From: Cytophagaceae bacterium | GTDB taxonomy: Bacteria > Bacteroidota > Bacteroidia > Cytophagales > Spirosomataceae | DNA: 64,000 nt | Direction: 5' to 3' | Assembly: GCA_016722655.1 (NCBI GenBank) | Contig: JADKIR010000004.1 | Coordinates: 3,038,001-3,102,000, forward strand | Shown here: one piece after another, positions 47,133-54,586 of the stretch | How positions within the stretch are numbered: position 1 is the stretch's first letter | How the letters are laid out: each line of letters begins with the position of its first letter | Notes under the pieces: model-generated | What the model was told of the DNA's origin: nothing | Databases searched by the model: none | The model's input: the letters and a program-made list of their open reading frames with translations, nothing else | Translations under genes and position numbers: made by a program

Positions 47133-48122
47133 TCATTTCATGAATTTATCTGCGTCCCAATTTAATGGATTATTTTGAATATACCGCTTGATATAATAAT
47201 ATGCCCTGTCATCCCATACGATCTGGTCGTGGTAATTGGGTTGAAAAAAATGATTTTTTCGGTTGTATTTGGGGATGTTTAATTGGTATTGGTCAATGTA
47301 ATCGTCGATGCGGGAATTGACGGCCGATTTAAATCCCGCCAAAAATGACGATATGGATTTGGGTTGTCGCACGGGCATTGAAATATTTAATTTTTCGGGT
47401 TTTACGATGGGGTTTATATCGTTTTCGGATTTCCCGATGGAACCATCCCCATCATGACGACATGGGAGAGACGCACGGCCGTGCGTCTCTCCCATGTCGT
47501 GGCCGTCCGTTTTACCCATGTCGTGGCCGTCCGTTTTACCCATGTCGTGGCCGTCCGTTTTACCCATGTCGTGGCCGTCCGTTTTATCCATGTCGTGGCC
47601 GTCCGTTTTATCCATGTCGTGGCCGTCCGTTTTACCCATGTCGTGGCCGTCCGTTTTATCCATGTCGTGGCCGTCCGTTTTATCCATGTAGTGGCCGTCC
47701 GTTTTATCCATGTCGTGGTCGTCCGTTTTATCCATGTCGTGGCCGTCCGTTTTATCCATGTAGTGGCCGTCCGTTTTATCCATGTCGTGGCCGTCCGTAT
47801 TTACGGAATTGTGATCCCCGATTTCACCCCCGCCCATTTTGATGTCATCATTTTTTTCGATGACCACCAATAAATGCAAATGATTGGGCATGATGACGTA
47901 TTCGTCCAAAAACAATTCGGCACGGATATCAAACGATTTCAACAATTCGGTTTCGACGATGCGGCCAAAATCCGACAAAGTCATGATGCCGTTTTCGATT
48001 TGTCCTAGATTGCATTCACGGTGTTGGGTTACGATGGTCAGGAAATACATACCTTCTGAGGAATAGTCCCAGCCGGGAAGGCGGTGCGAGCCGATGCGGT
48101 ATTTGTTGCGGTATTTATCCAA
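47133..48122 (-). CDS. REP-associated tyrosine transposase (RAYT) 1 with in-frame minisatellite
   Basis: A 329-residue IS200-type Y1_Tnp relative. The start is TTG at 48122, chosen because it aligns exactly with the ATG of RAYT2 (both begin DKYRNKYR/DKYKNKYR); it overlaps the preceding gene by 8 nt. The HUH motif is MPNHLHLLVVI (H81, H83). The catalytic-Tyr helix is at the C-terminus (YIKRYIQNNPLNW). Between them, residues 111-214 are 13 copies of an 8-residue unit (GHDMDKTD) then GRASLPC, encoded by a 24-nt minisatellite. Without this insert it would be about 220 residues, the normal size. Transposase activity may be lost or altered. Confidence 0.85.
   Translation of the reverse strand: MDKYRNKYRIGSHRLPGWDYSSEGMYFLTIVTQHRECNLGQIENGIMTLSDFGRIVETELLKSFDIRAELFLDEYVIMPNHLHLLVVIEKNDDIKMGGGEIGDHNSVNTDGHDMDKTDGHYMDKTDGHDMDKTDDHDMDKTDGHYMDKTDGHDMDKTDGHDMGKTDGHDMDKTDGHDMDKTDGHDMGKTDGHDMGKTDGHDMGKTDGHDMGETHGRASLPCRHDGDGSIGKSENDINPIVKPEKLNISMPVRQPKSISSFLAGFKSAVNSRIDDYIDQYQLNIPKYNRKNHFFQPNYHDQIVWDDRAYYYIKRYIQNNPLNWDADKFMK
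47457..47500. repeat. 44-bp perfect REP-like palindrome inside RAYT1
   Basis: The sequence around the central ggcc (47477-47480) is self-complementary over 44 bp, with core gagacgcacggccgtgcgtc. Its right arm (cccatgtcgt, 47491-47500) is also the first 10 bp of the 24-nt minisatellite unit. Palindromes of this type are typical REP/BIME elements moved by RAYTs. Confidence 0.85.
47491..47803. repeat. 24-nt minisatellite, about 13 copies, in RAYT1
   Basis: Tandem units of 24 nt (beginning cccatgtcgtgg, ending gtccgtttta) run about 13 times with a few substitutions (ac/ta, ga changes). The unit length is a multiple of three, so RAYT1 stays in frame and codes (G/D)H(D/Y)M(D/G)KTD repeats. Opposite-strand frames are also open, which makes several shadow ORFs. 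Confidence 0.9.
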
Positions 48123-48543
48123 GATTGCGGTTGATTTGATTGTAGGTGGTGAGTTCCATTTCGGCGAGTTTGTCTGGGTCACCAAAAAGCGGGTTATTAA
48201 TAATGTCTTTATAAGTTTCAGGATTATCCAAATCGGTCCAATTGTCCAGAACTTTTTTAAGCTTCTTTTCTTGTATCAGGCGGTCGAGGGGGAAGTGAGG
48301 CGGTTCGAAGTCAATAAGTCCAGAACACCAGTGATATTTGAGATACAAATTGAGGAGTTTTTGACAAATTCCGAATTTTAAATATCCTTCATTCAATATC
48401 TCAGCGTGTTTTTTTGATTTTTTTCTTAATTCAAGAATATTCCGGATGTGACCATCTTCATCAACTTTTGTTTTGCTGTAATGGCTGTCAATCAGGTTGT
48501 CGATAAATTCGAAGATGGTTTTCCTCAGTTCGGCTTTTTCTTT
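48115..48543 (-). pseudogene. Downstream part of a frameshifted HEPN-like gene
   Basis: Open for up to 142 codons without a good start until ATG 48396, this frame lies -1 relative to the upstream 241-residue ORF. It reads KAELRKTIFEFIDNLIDSHY then a helical segment ending LTTYNQINRNLG, with no recognised domain, and probably continues the HEPN-like protein. A 1-nt change in the A-run at about 48533-48543 would join the two into about 378 residues. The end overlaps the RAYT1 start, so translation of RAYT1 may be coupled to it. Confidence 0.55.
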
Positions 48544-49250
48544 TCAGCTTCGGTTTCTTTTATATTTTTTACAAAATCATTATAAATATTTGCTCTTGCA
48601 AACGACGCTGAGAGTGTTAGCATCTTGAATTCATTTCGGAGGAAAAATTCTTTTTCTCTGTCTAATTCGGCCTTACTATTACTTATACTATGATCCGATT
48701 CAAACCTATTCTTGAAATAATTTGCCTCTTCTTTATTGGGTGATAATAATCTAAATATCATTCCGTTGATGCTTTGTGTGGGAGTAATTATTGCGTCTTC
48801 GTCTATTTTTATATTGTCAAAGTCCGGATTTATTGGAATCTCAAATTCTAATATCCACCATTTCTCAATTTTTATTTTCAGGTTCATTAGTTCCACGAAA
48901 TCTTGTGTGATGGATTCTGGAACACCATTTATTAGATTTTTGAGTAATTCATGAACAAGGTCATTTCTGGTTTTTCTGAATTTGTGGTAATTCTCATAAT
49001 CCTTGTCGTCAATAATTTTTTCATTTAAATGCCATTTTAAACAAGCATTTTCTGGTTTTTTATCCAATTCTAAAACCTTCTGATATTCTTCACTATAGAT
49101 TTCCTTTTCCCCATCAAAACCATTACAAAAAAAAGTTTGAATATTTTCGATTATTAAATCTTTCAGTGACTCATAGTAGCTAATAAATAAGGTAGCCGAA
49201 AATAGATTGTCTTTAAATTTTTCAGGATCAAATAGCTCTGGCATTTTCAT
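48525..49250 (-). CDS. HEPN-like protein, first part
   Basis: A 241-residue all-helical protein with no signal peptide. The segment KFRKTRNDLVHELLKNL contains the RNxxxH motif (R95, N96, H100) of HEPN-type ribonucleases, and a hydrophobic helix-rich start (FSATLFISYYESLKDLIIENI) supports it. HEPN proteins are common effectors and accessories in prokaryotic defence, including next to type I R-M operons. It starts 20 nt after the hsdS stop, so it is in the operon. Its stop (TGA) occurs right after an A/G run; the frame probably continues in -1. RNase activity is inferred from the motif only. Confidence 0.6.
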   Translation of the reverse strand: MKMPELFDPEKFKDNLFSATLFISYYESLKDLIIENIQTFFCNGFDGEKEIYSEEYQKVLELDKKPENACLKWHLNEKIIDDKDYENYHKFRKTRNDLVHELLKNLINGVPESITQDFVELMNLKIKIEKWWILEFEIPINPDFDNIKIDEDAIITPTQSINGMIFRLLSPNKEEANYFKNRFESDHSISNSKAELDREKEFFLRNEFKMLTLSASFARANIYNDFVKNIKETEAEKKKPN

Positions 49251-49269
49251 ATCAATATTTATTTACCTC

Positions 49270-50541
49270 TCAACAAAACATCCCCTGCAACAGCCCCTTT
49301 TTCCATTCCAGGGTTTTGTTGAGCTGGGTTTGAATGGCCGCTATTTTGGCATCTATTGCACTAAGGAATTCCGCAATCTTTTCCTGCTCGTGGAGAGAGG
49401 GGATAGGAATCGAGATATTTTTTAACCTTAATGGAGATATACCTGAAACTTTTGAACCTTGTGCTTCTTTTTGTATTTGAAGACGAATTATTTTTGATGC
49501 AAACAAATAGCCTAAATATCCGGAAAAAAATATATCATTTAGTGGTCGTATTAGGATTGTGTGAAGGCCAGCTAAGAGAATAAAACCATTAAGGTTTACT
49601 AATTCTATACATTTTCCAACATCATTTAAATCTTCAGAGGCATCGGCTAATATTAAATCACCAACTTGACAATAGTTTTCTCCTGATATTCTGGAAATTG
49701 AAATTTCAGGGTTAACAAATGGAACAGTTTCTTTTTTTAGGTCTAATATTGTTTTAAATTTTGTATGTATATCACCATAGTGAATATTTTTTACTTCACC
49801 TGACTCATAATTTAAATTTTCTCTTGAAAAGGAATTAGTTACTTTGAAAGAAGCCACCTCCCCCAATTTCCTCACTTCCCAATCAGGATATGGTTGGCCG
49901 GGGGCATCTTTGAAGCGGAGGTTTCCCGAAAATATCCTTTGCATGATACCTTTTTTGTAATCTTCGAGCAAGGCTTTTTTCTTTTTTAAGGCTTGCAGCT
50001 TTTCATCTACCACCGTAAGAAACCCGGCAATTTTTTCTTGCTCGGGGAGGGTGGTATATTTAATTTCAAATGTTTTATATTCTTCCGCATTAATACCAGG
50101 TTGGCCAGATCGCATTGACATCATTTTAACCCATTTATTGTATTCATCTAAAAGAGTTTGAATAAACACGAAGTATGGATTTGAATTAATAATAGAGAAT
50201 TTGATTAAGAATCCTGCAAAATATAAATCACCATCTTCTTTTGAATATAAATAAGTTTTACCAACACTTGCACCAGTTCTTGCAAAAACAATATCCCCCT
50301 CCTTAAGTCTATATTTATTTTCTATTTTACCATCTGGTGAAGATATTGGATTTGGAACAAATTTTCTTGATGATTCATCTATGTCAGTTATTCTTATATA
50401 TTTATTAACACCATCATAGACTATTGCAGCCGAATTCATTCCATACGAAATTTCACCAGCTATTTCACCCAATTTCTTTATTTCCCAATTGCCGGAGAAT
50501 TGGGGGAAGCGTAGGCTGGGGGTATTGGGTTTGTTTATCAT
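49270..50541 (-). CDS. hsdS: Type I restriction-modification specificity subunit
   Basis: A 423-residue HsdS with two target-recognition domains (about residues 12-175 and 215-395), each followed by a coiled-coil region (LLEDYKKGIMQRIF and LNKTLEWKKGLLQGMF, the typical repeat junction). It begins with SLRFPQFSGNWEIKKLGEI and ends SLHEQEKIAEFLSAIDAKI. The two TRDs differ in sequence, so the recognition site is likely asymmetric. The ATG overlaps the stop of RAYT2 by 4 nt (ATGA), so HsdS translation depends on that gene. Confidence 0.93.
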   Translation of the reverse strand: MINKPNTPSLRFPQFSGNWEIKKLGEIAGEISYGMNSAAIVYDGVNKYIRITDIDESSRKFVPNPISSPDGKIENKYRLKEGDIVFARTGASVGKTYLYSKEDGDLYFAGFLIKFSIINSNPYFVFIQTLLDEYNKWVKMMSMRSGQPGINAEEYKTFEIKYTTLPEQEKIAGFLTVVDEKLQALKKKKALLEDYKKGIMQRIFSGNLRFKDAPGQPYPDWEVRKLGEVASFKVTNSFSRENLNYESGEVKNIHYGDIHTKFKTILDLKKETVPFVNPEISISRISGENYCQVGDLILADASEDLNDVGKCIELVNLNGFILLAGLHTILIRPLNDIFFSGYLGYLFASKIIRLQIQKEAQGSKVSGISPLRLKNISIPIPSLHEQEKIAEFLSAIDAKIAAIQTQLNKTLEWKKGLLQGMFC

Positions 50542-51887
50542 GAGAATTTGTCTTCTTTCCAGTTTAAAGGGTTGTTTTCGATATAGGTCTGAATGCGTTC
50601 AAAGGAGCCCGCATCACGGATAATATGGTCATGAAATCGGGTTTGCCATTCAAAATCGGCATGGATGGCACGGGCGTATTTCGTCACCGCCGATTTGTAG
50701 GATCTAATTATGGTAGATATCGATCCCGATTTGGGTGATATTTCCGCCATTTTTTCATTTTTGATGATTTCGCCATTGGAAATATTTTCATTTCGAATAT
50801 GGCCGGGATTGGGATTATCCCCGGATGGTAAAATCCTGCCATTTGGAATATTTTCGGATGGAATATTGGCGGGATAGGGATTATCCCCAGATGGAAAAAT
50901 TCTGCCATTGGGAATATTTTCGGATGGAATATTGGCGGGATATTGATTATCCCCAAATGGAATATCGTGGGGATTTTTATTATCCCCGGATAGAATATTG
51001 CAGGGATTGGGATTATCCCCGGATGGTAAAATTCTGCTAGAGACGTTGCACTGCAACGTCTGTACGGCGGAATTTTCATCGGGATTGCCGGCGAAATCGC
51101 CATCGGATTGGCCATCGGGATTGCCATTGGGATTGCCATCGGATTGGCCATCGGATTGGCCATCGGGATTTTCATCGGAATTGCCATCGGGATTGCCGGC
51201 GAAATCGCCATCGGATTGGCCATCGGGATTTTCATCGGGATTGCCGGCGAAATCGCCATCGGATTGGCCATCAGGATCGCCATCGGATTGGCCATCAGGA
51301 TTGCCATCGGATTGGCCATCGGGATTGCCGGCGGAATTTTCATCGGGATTGTCGGCGAAATCGCCATTGGATTGGCCATCGGGATTGCCGGCGGAATTTT
51401 CATCGGGATTGCCATCGGGATTTTCATCGGGATTTTCATCGGGATTGCCATCGGATTGGCCATCGGATTGGCTATCGGGGGAAAATCCATTGCCGGCGGG
51501 ATTGCCATTGGGGGATAATCCATTGCTATCGGGATTGCCATCGGGATTTTCATCGGGATTGCCATCGGAATCCCCATCGGGTGATTCATCGCCAGATAAA
51601 ATATCATTGCCGGCCGATTTTTTGATTATCAATATGCCATGGGTATGATTGGGCATAATCACAAAATTCCCCAATTCCACATCAGGGAAATGATCCGGGA
51701 TTTCGGCCCAATATTTTTCGGCCAATATTCCTATTTCATTTAATTGCATTTTGCCTTCGGCTATTTCCCCAAAGAAATGTTCCCGGTTATGGGTGCAGAT
51801 GGTGATAAAATACGCACCCTCAGAGGCGTAATCATAGCCCCGTAATCGGGCTGAGGGTATGCGATATTTATTTTTGTATTTATCCAT
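50538..51887 (-). CDS. RAYT transposase 2 with very large in-frame minisatellite
   Basis: A 449-residue Y1_Tnp-family RAYT. The start at ATG 51887 begins MDKYKNKYRI. The HUH motif is MPNHTHGILII (H81, H83, the same numbers as in RAYT1). The Tyr helix is at the C-terminus (FHDHIIRDAGSFERIQTYIENNPLNW). Residues about 100-380 are an insert: about forty 4-residue units (NPDG, QSDG, NPDE) from a 12-nt minisatellite, then a REP-coded stretch, then longer degenerate repeats (SGDNPNPxNIPSENIPNG). A normal RAYT would be about 170-220 residues. It is in the type I R-M operon between hsdM and hsdS, overlapping hsdS by 4 nt. Confidence 0.85.
   Translation of the reverse strand: MDKYKNKYRIPSARLRGYDYASEGAYFITICTHNREHFFGEIAEGKMQLNEIGILAEKYWAEIPDHFPDVELGNFVIMPNHTHGILIIKKSAGNDILSGDESPDGDSDGNPDENPDGNPDSNGLSPNGNPAGNGFSPDSQSDGQSDGNPDENPDENPDGNPDENSAGNPDGQSNGDFADNPDENSAGNPDGQSDGNPDGQSDGDPDGQSDGDFAGNPDENPDGQSDGDFAGNPDGNSDENPDGQSDGQSDGNPNGNPDGQSDGDFAGNPDENSAVQTLQCNVSSRILPSGDNPNPCNILSGDNKNPHDIPFGDNQYPANIPSENIPNGRIFPSGDNPYPANIPSENIPNGRILPSGDNPNPGHIRNENISNGEIIKNEKMAEISPKSGSISTIIRSYKSAVTKYARAIHADFEWQTRFHDHIIRDAGSFERIQTYIENNPLNWKEDKFS
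50755..51036. repeat. Degenerate 54-60-nt repeats in RAYT2
   Basis: The stretch repeats variants of a unit with ggaatattttcggatgg and gggattatccccggatgg, several times and degenerate, translating as phrases like SGDNPYPANIPSENIPNG. Older and less regular than the adjoining 12-nt array. Confidence 0.65.
51041..51061. repeat. 21-bp REP-like palindrome inside RAYT2
   Basis: agacgttgca and tgcaacgtct (51041-51050, 51052-51061) form a perfect 10-bp arm with a 1-nt centre. It separates the two repeat blocks of RAYT2 and is of the same kind as the palindrome in RAYT1. Confidence 0.75.
51070..51590. repeat. 12-nt minisatellite, about 40 copies, in RAYT2
   Basis: Units of 12 nt (gattgccatcgg, gattggccatcg, gattttcatcgg and similar) run almost without break. 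All frames on both strands are free of stops, giving spurious antisense frames. The coding-strand product is repeats of NPDG/QSDG/NPDE. Confidence 0.9.
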
Positions 51888-51923
51888 CTATCACCTGTTT
51901 TTCTAATCTTCAATATTGTTTCC

Positions 51924-53516
51924 TCAAAACGGTGCCGATATGCCCAATTCCCTGCAATAGGCGGCTATGGCGGTGTCGGTTTCCTCCATGCTGCTGTCGA
52001 GGGCTTTGATTTCGGCGGCTATGGCCTCTATGTCAATCTGTTCTTCAGCCTCAAAGGTATCTACATAGCGGGGGATGTTGAGGTTATAGTCGTTTTGGGC
52101 TATCTCTTCCAGCGTGGCCTTTTTGCTGTATTTTTCGCTTTCATGGCGGTGGCGGTAGGTGTCAATGATGGCCTCAATGTGTTCCTGCCGCAGCATATTT
52201 TGGGTTTTTACCTTTTCAAATCCGTTGCTGGCATCGATAAACAGCACATCGCCGGGGTTTTCGCGGCATTTTTTATATACCATGATACAGGTAGGTATGC
52301 TTGTGCCATAGAATATATTGGCGGGCAGACCGATCACGGCATCGAGGTAGTTTTTGGTTTCGATCAGATACCGCCTGATGTGTTGCTCGGCACCGCCTCT
52401 AAACAATGCACCGTGTGGCAGTACGATGGCCATGGTGGCGTTTTCGGCCAGATGGTGAATCATGTGCTGCACAAATGCGAAGTCGGCCTTGCTGCCCGGA
52501 GCCAGCTTGCCGTATTGGCTAAAGCGGTCGTCGCTGCTAAAAAGGGCCTTGGCACTCCATTGAGCCGAGAAAGGCGGGTTGGCTACTATAGCCTCAAACT
52601 CCATGCCCATGTGCTGGGGATGCTCAAGCGTGTCGTCTTGTTTGATGTCAAACTTGCGGTAATGTACCCCGTGCAATATCATGTTCATGCGGGCCAGATT
52701 GTAGGTGGTGCGGTTCATCTCCTGTCCATAAAACATGGCCACGTCGTTGACCTCGCGGGCTACCCGCAGTAGGAGAGAGCCTGAGCCACAAGTGGGGTCA
52801 TATACGCTTTTGAGCTTGTGCTTGCCGGTGGTCACCAGCTTGGCAAGTATCTTACTCACCTCCTGAGGGGTATAAAACTCCCCGGCTTTTTTGCCTGCCC
52901 CACTCGCAAACTGCCCGATCAGATATTCGTAGGCATCGCCCAGTACGTCGAGCTCGGTGTTTTCGAGTTTGAAGTCAATCTTATCGAGGTGGCTCAATAC
53001 CCTGGCGATGATGGCATTGCGTGCCTCCGGGGTTTTGCCCAGCTTGGTGCTGTTGAGGTCCATGTCTTCGAAGAGGTTGTCAAAGTCTTCTTCTGACTCG
53101 GTGCCCATGGTGCTGAGCTGTATGTTGATCAGTATTTTCTGGAGGTCTTCGAGTATAAAGTTGGTTTTGGCTTCTTCGAAGAGGGTCTCGTCTTCGTTGT
53201 CGCCCATGCCTCTGATGGCCACTTCACTAAATAGCTCCTCGGGCCGAAGGAAGTAGCCGAGTTTTTCGAGGGCTTCTTCTTTGATGGCCTCCAGATAATC
53301 GGCGGCTTGAGGCAGCTTGGGGCCGATGTCACGAAAGCGAATTTTGTCTTGCCTCAGTATTTCGTTGGCAAAGATTTCCATTTTCTCGCTCAGATATTTA
53401 TAAAAAATAAACCCCAGGATATAATCTCTAAACTCGTCGGCGTTCATTTTGCCCCGGAGGGTATTGGCGATGTTCCAGAGTTGTAGTTCGAGTTGACGTT
53501 TTTGATTTTCAGACAT
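51924..53516 (-). CDS. hsdM: Type I restriction-modification methyltransferase subunit
   Basis: A 530-residue N6-adenine methylase. The N-terminal helical HsdM_N domain (QLWNIANTLRGKMNADEFRDYIL) is followed by the catalytic domain: motif I DPTCGSGSLL (around residue 240), QEMNRTTYNLARMN, and motif IV NPPF (around 312), with AFVQHMIHHL after. It methylates hemimethylated sites and, with HsdS and HsdR, restricts unmodified DNA. It is the first gene of the operon; a -7 box and a terminator of the upstream unit precede it. Its codon use appears more GC-rich than the neighbouring genes, hinting at transfer. Confidence 0.95.
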   Translation of the reverse strand: MSENQKRQLELQLWNIANTLRGKMNADEFRDYILGFIFYKYLSEKMEIFANEILRQDKIRFRDIGPKLPQAADYLEAIKEEALEKLGYFLRPEELFSEVAIRGMGDNEDETLFEEAKTNFILEDLQKILINIQLSTMGTESEEDFDNLFEDMDLNSTKLGKTPEARNAIIARVLSHLDKIDFKLENTELDVLGDAYEYLIGQFASGAGKKAGEFYTPQEVSKILAKLVTTGKHKLKSVYDPTCGSGSLLLRVAREVNDVAMFYGQEMNRTTYNLARMNMILHGVHYRKFDIKQDDTLEHPQHMGMEFEAIVANPPFSAQWSAKALFSSDDRFSQYGKLAPGSKADFAFVQHMIHHLAENATMAIVLPHGALFRGGAEQHIRRYLIETKNYLDAVIGLPANIFYGTSIPTCIMVYKKCRENPGDVLFIDASNGFEKVKTQNMLRQEHIEAIIDTYRHRHESEKYSKKATLEEIAQNDYNLNIPRYVDTFEAEEQIDIEAIAAEIKALDSSMEETDTAIAAYCRELGISAPF

Positions 53517-53542
53517 GGGTTATTGGCTGGAAGGTTTTTTTG

Positions 53543-53550
53543 CAAAGATA
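53543..53550 (-). promoter_or_regulatory. -7 box for the type I R-M operon
   Basis: TATCTTTG on the minus strand, 27 nt upstream of the hsdM ATG and downstream of the preceding unit's terminator. Confidence 0.5.
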
Positions 53551-53593
53551 ATTAGATTTTTATTGTGTAAAATTTATAGTTTTTAGTGTTGGG

Positions 53594-53632
53594 TATTTTA
53601 AGCAACTGGGATAAATATAATCCCAGTTGCTT
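53594..53632 (-). terminator. Terminator between the DUF2779-SLATT unit and hsdM
   Basis: A perfect 12-bp stem (53600-53611 with 53621-53632, 9-nt loop) lies 7 nt after the 70-aa gene; the T tract is weak (ttaaaatac). Confidence 0.65.
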
Positions 53633-53638
53633 GAATAG

Positions 53639-53851
53639 TTAATTATTTACCAAATTTTCATATAGTTGTTTGGCTTTTGCAAGTTCGCCTTTAAGCTTTT
53701 CCTCAAATTCTTGATCAGAAATTCCAAATTTCTCTTTCATCAGAGAGAGTATTGTATTATTCATGGCAAAATTGAGTACTTCGAATTTTACACTTACTAC
53801 AGTACTGGTTCGAAAAGGTGGGCTTTTTAAGAATTCATCTACTGTCTTCAT
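53639..53851 (-). CDS. Small protein of unknown function in the defence island
   Basis: A 70-residue protein (MKTVDEFLKSPPFRTSTVVS) with a helical, Lys/Glu-rich end. No family was recognised. It starts 58 nt after the SLATT stop and ends before a terminator, so it may be the third gene of that unit, for example a small regulator or antitoxin-like protein (speculative). Confidence 0.5.
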   Translation of the reverse strand: MKTVDEFLKSPPFRTSTVVSVKFEVLNFAMNNTILSLMKEKFGISDQEFEEKLKGELAKAKQLYENLVNN

Positions 53852-53908
53852 AATAATTATTGTTTGTTTTTGTTTGAAAAATATCTGTTTAATATAAAAA
53901 AAGAATTT

Positions 53909-54586
53909 TTAGAGAATTTGAAAGATTTGGCTTTTGGTATAATATAAAACCAATAAAATAGGAGGTACAATGATTAAAAGATAATAGAAAAAGCTATTGT
54001 AAAAAAAGTGAATTGAATTCCAATAAAATTTTTCAAATTTGGTAATATTATCAAAATAATCTTTTTTTTCAAGCATAAATAGCTTGTAATCAATATCTTC
54101 GTGGTTTGGGTATTTCATTAGGATATCTGTATATTTCCTGTCAATTTCCTCACAAAATGAGGTAATTTCTTCAGTTGAATTTTCATCAAAAACCAAAGTT
54201 TTCTTGATTCTTAACTGGTTATATAAATGACTAATTTCAAGTGCACATGTGTGGTACAAATGGGCATTTAATTTATAATCTTTCATACCTTCAAGAAGAG
54301 AAAAGATTAATACAAGGATAGAACCCGCTAAACTTCCAAAGTTTATGATATGGTCTTCAAATAATGGATGAGTTTTGTTCTGATATACACCTACTAGACC
54401 AAAAATTATCAGATAAGCAGTTAAAAAGGCCAAAGAAGATACTGACTTGTTATTTTTTGAAATTAACCTGCTATGTGCTTTAAATCTTGCCCCTTTAGTT
54501 GACCACAATTTATAGCTTAACTCTTCAAAAAAAGTCTTATTAAGATGGCTTAGATGCTTTGGGAATATTCTTTTCTCGTTTTCCAT
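53909..54586 (-). CDS. SLATT-type membrane protein (defence effector candidate)
   Basis: A 225-residue protein with two membrane helices (about residues 50-68 and 83-99), a cytoplasmic helix with YHTCALEISHLYNQL, and a third membrane segment near the C-terminus (about 199-216). This layout fits the SLATT superfamily, predicted pore-forming effectors in nucleotide-signalling and other conflict systems. The start codon directly follows the stop of the DUF2779 gene. No CD-NTase or sensor gene was found beside it. SLATT membership is a recognition by eye and needs profile confirmation. Confidence 0.6.
   Translation of the reverse strand: MENEKRIFPKHLSHLNKTFFEELSYKLWSTKGARFKAHSRLISKNNKSVSSLAFLTAYLIIFGLVGVYQNKTHPLFEDHIINFGSLAGSILVLIFSLLEGMKDYKLNAHLYHTCALEISHLYNQLRIKKTLVFDENSTEEITSFCEEIDRKYTDILMKYPNHEDIDYKLFMLEKKDYFDNITKFEKFYWNSIHFFYNSFFYYLLIIVPPILLVLYYTKSQIFQIL

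Noticed and set aside
47491..47803. A CRISPR array
   Set aside because: Units are directly tandem without unique spacers, and no cas gene is nearby; the Cas4-like DUF2779 protein is not a CRISPR marker by itself.
47345..47873. Plus-strand ORFs of 139-165 codons through the RAYT1 array
   Set aside because: They run antisense to a better-supported transposase and exist only because the 24-nt unit has no stop in those frames.
48140..48185. RAYT1 start at 48185 (TTG)
   Set aside because: It would add 21 residues not shared with RAYT2; the TTG at 48122 aligns with the RAYT2 ATG.
50708..51648. Minus-strand 299-codon ORF (repeats of MAIPMAN type) and plus-strand 136- and 216-codon ORFs
   Set aside because: The 12-nt unit is open in every frame. 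The frame with HUH and Tyr motifs is the real one.
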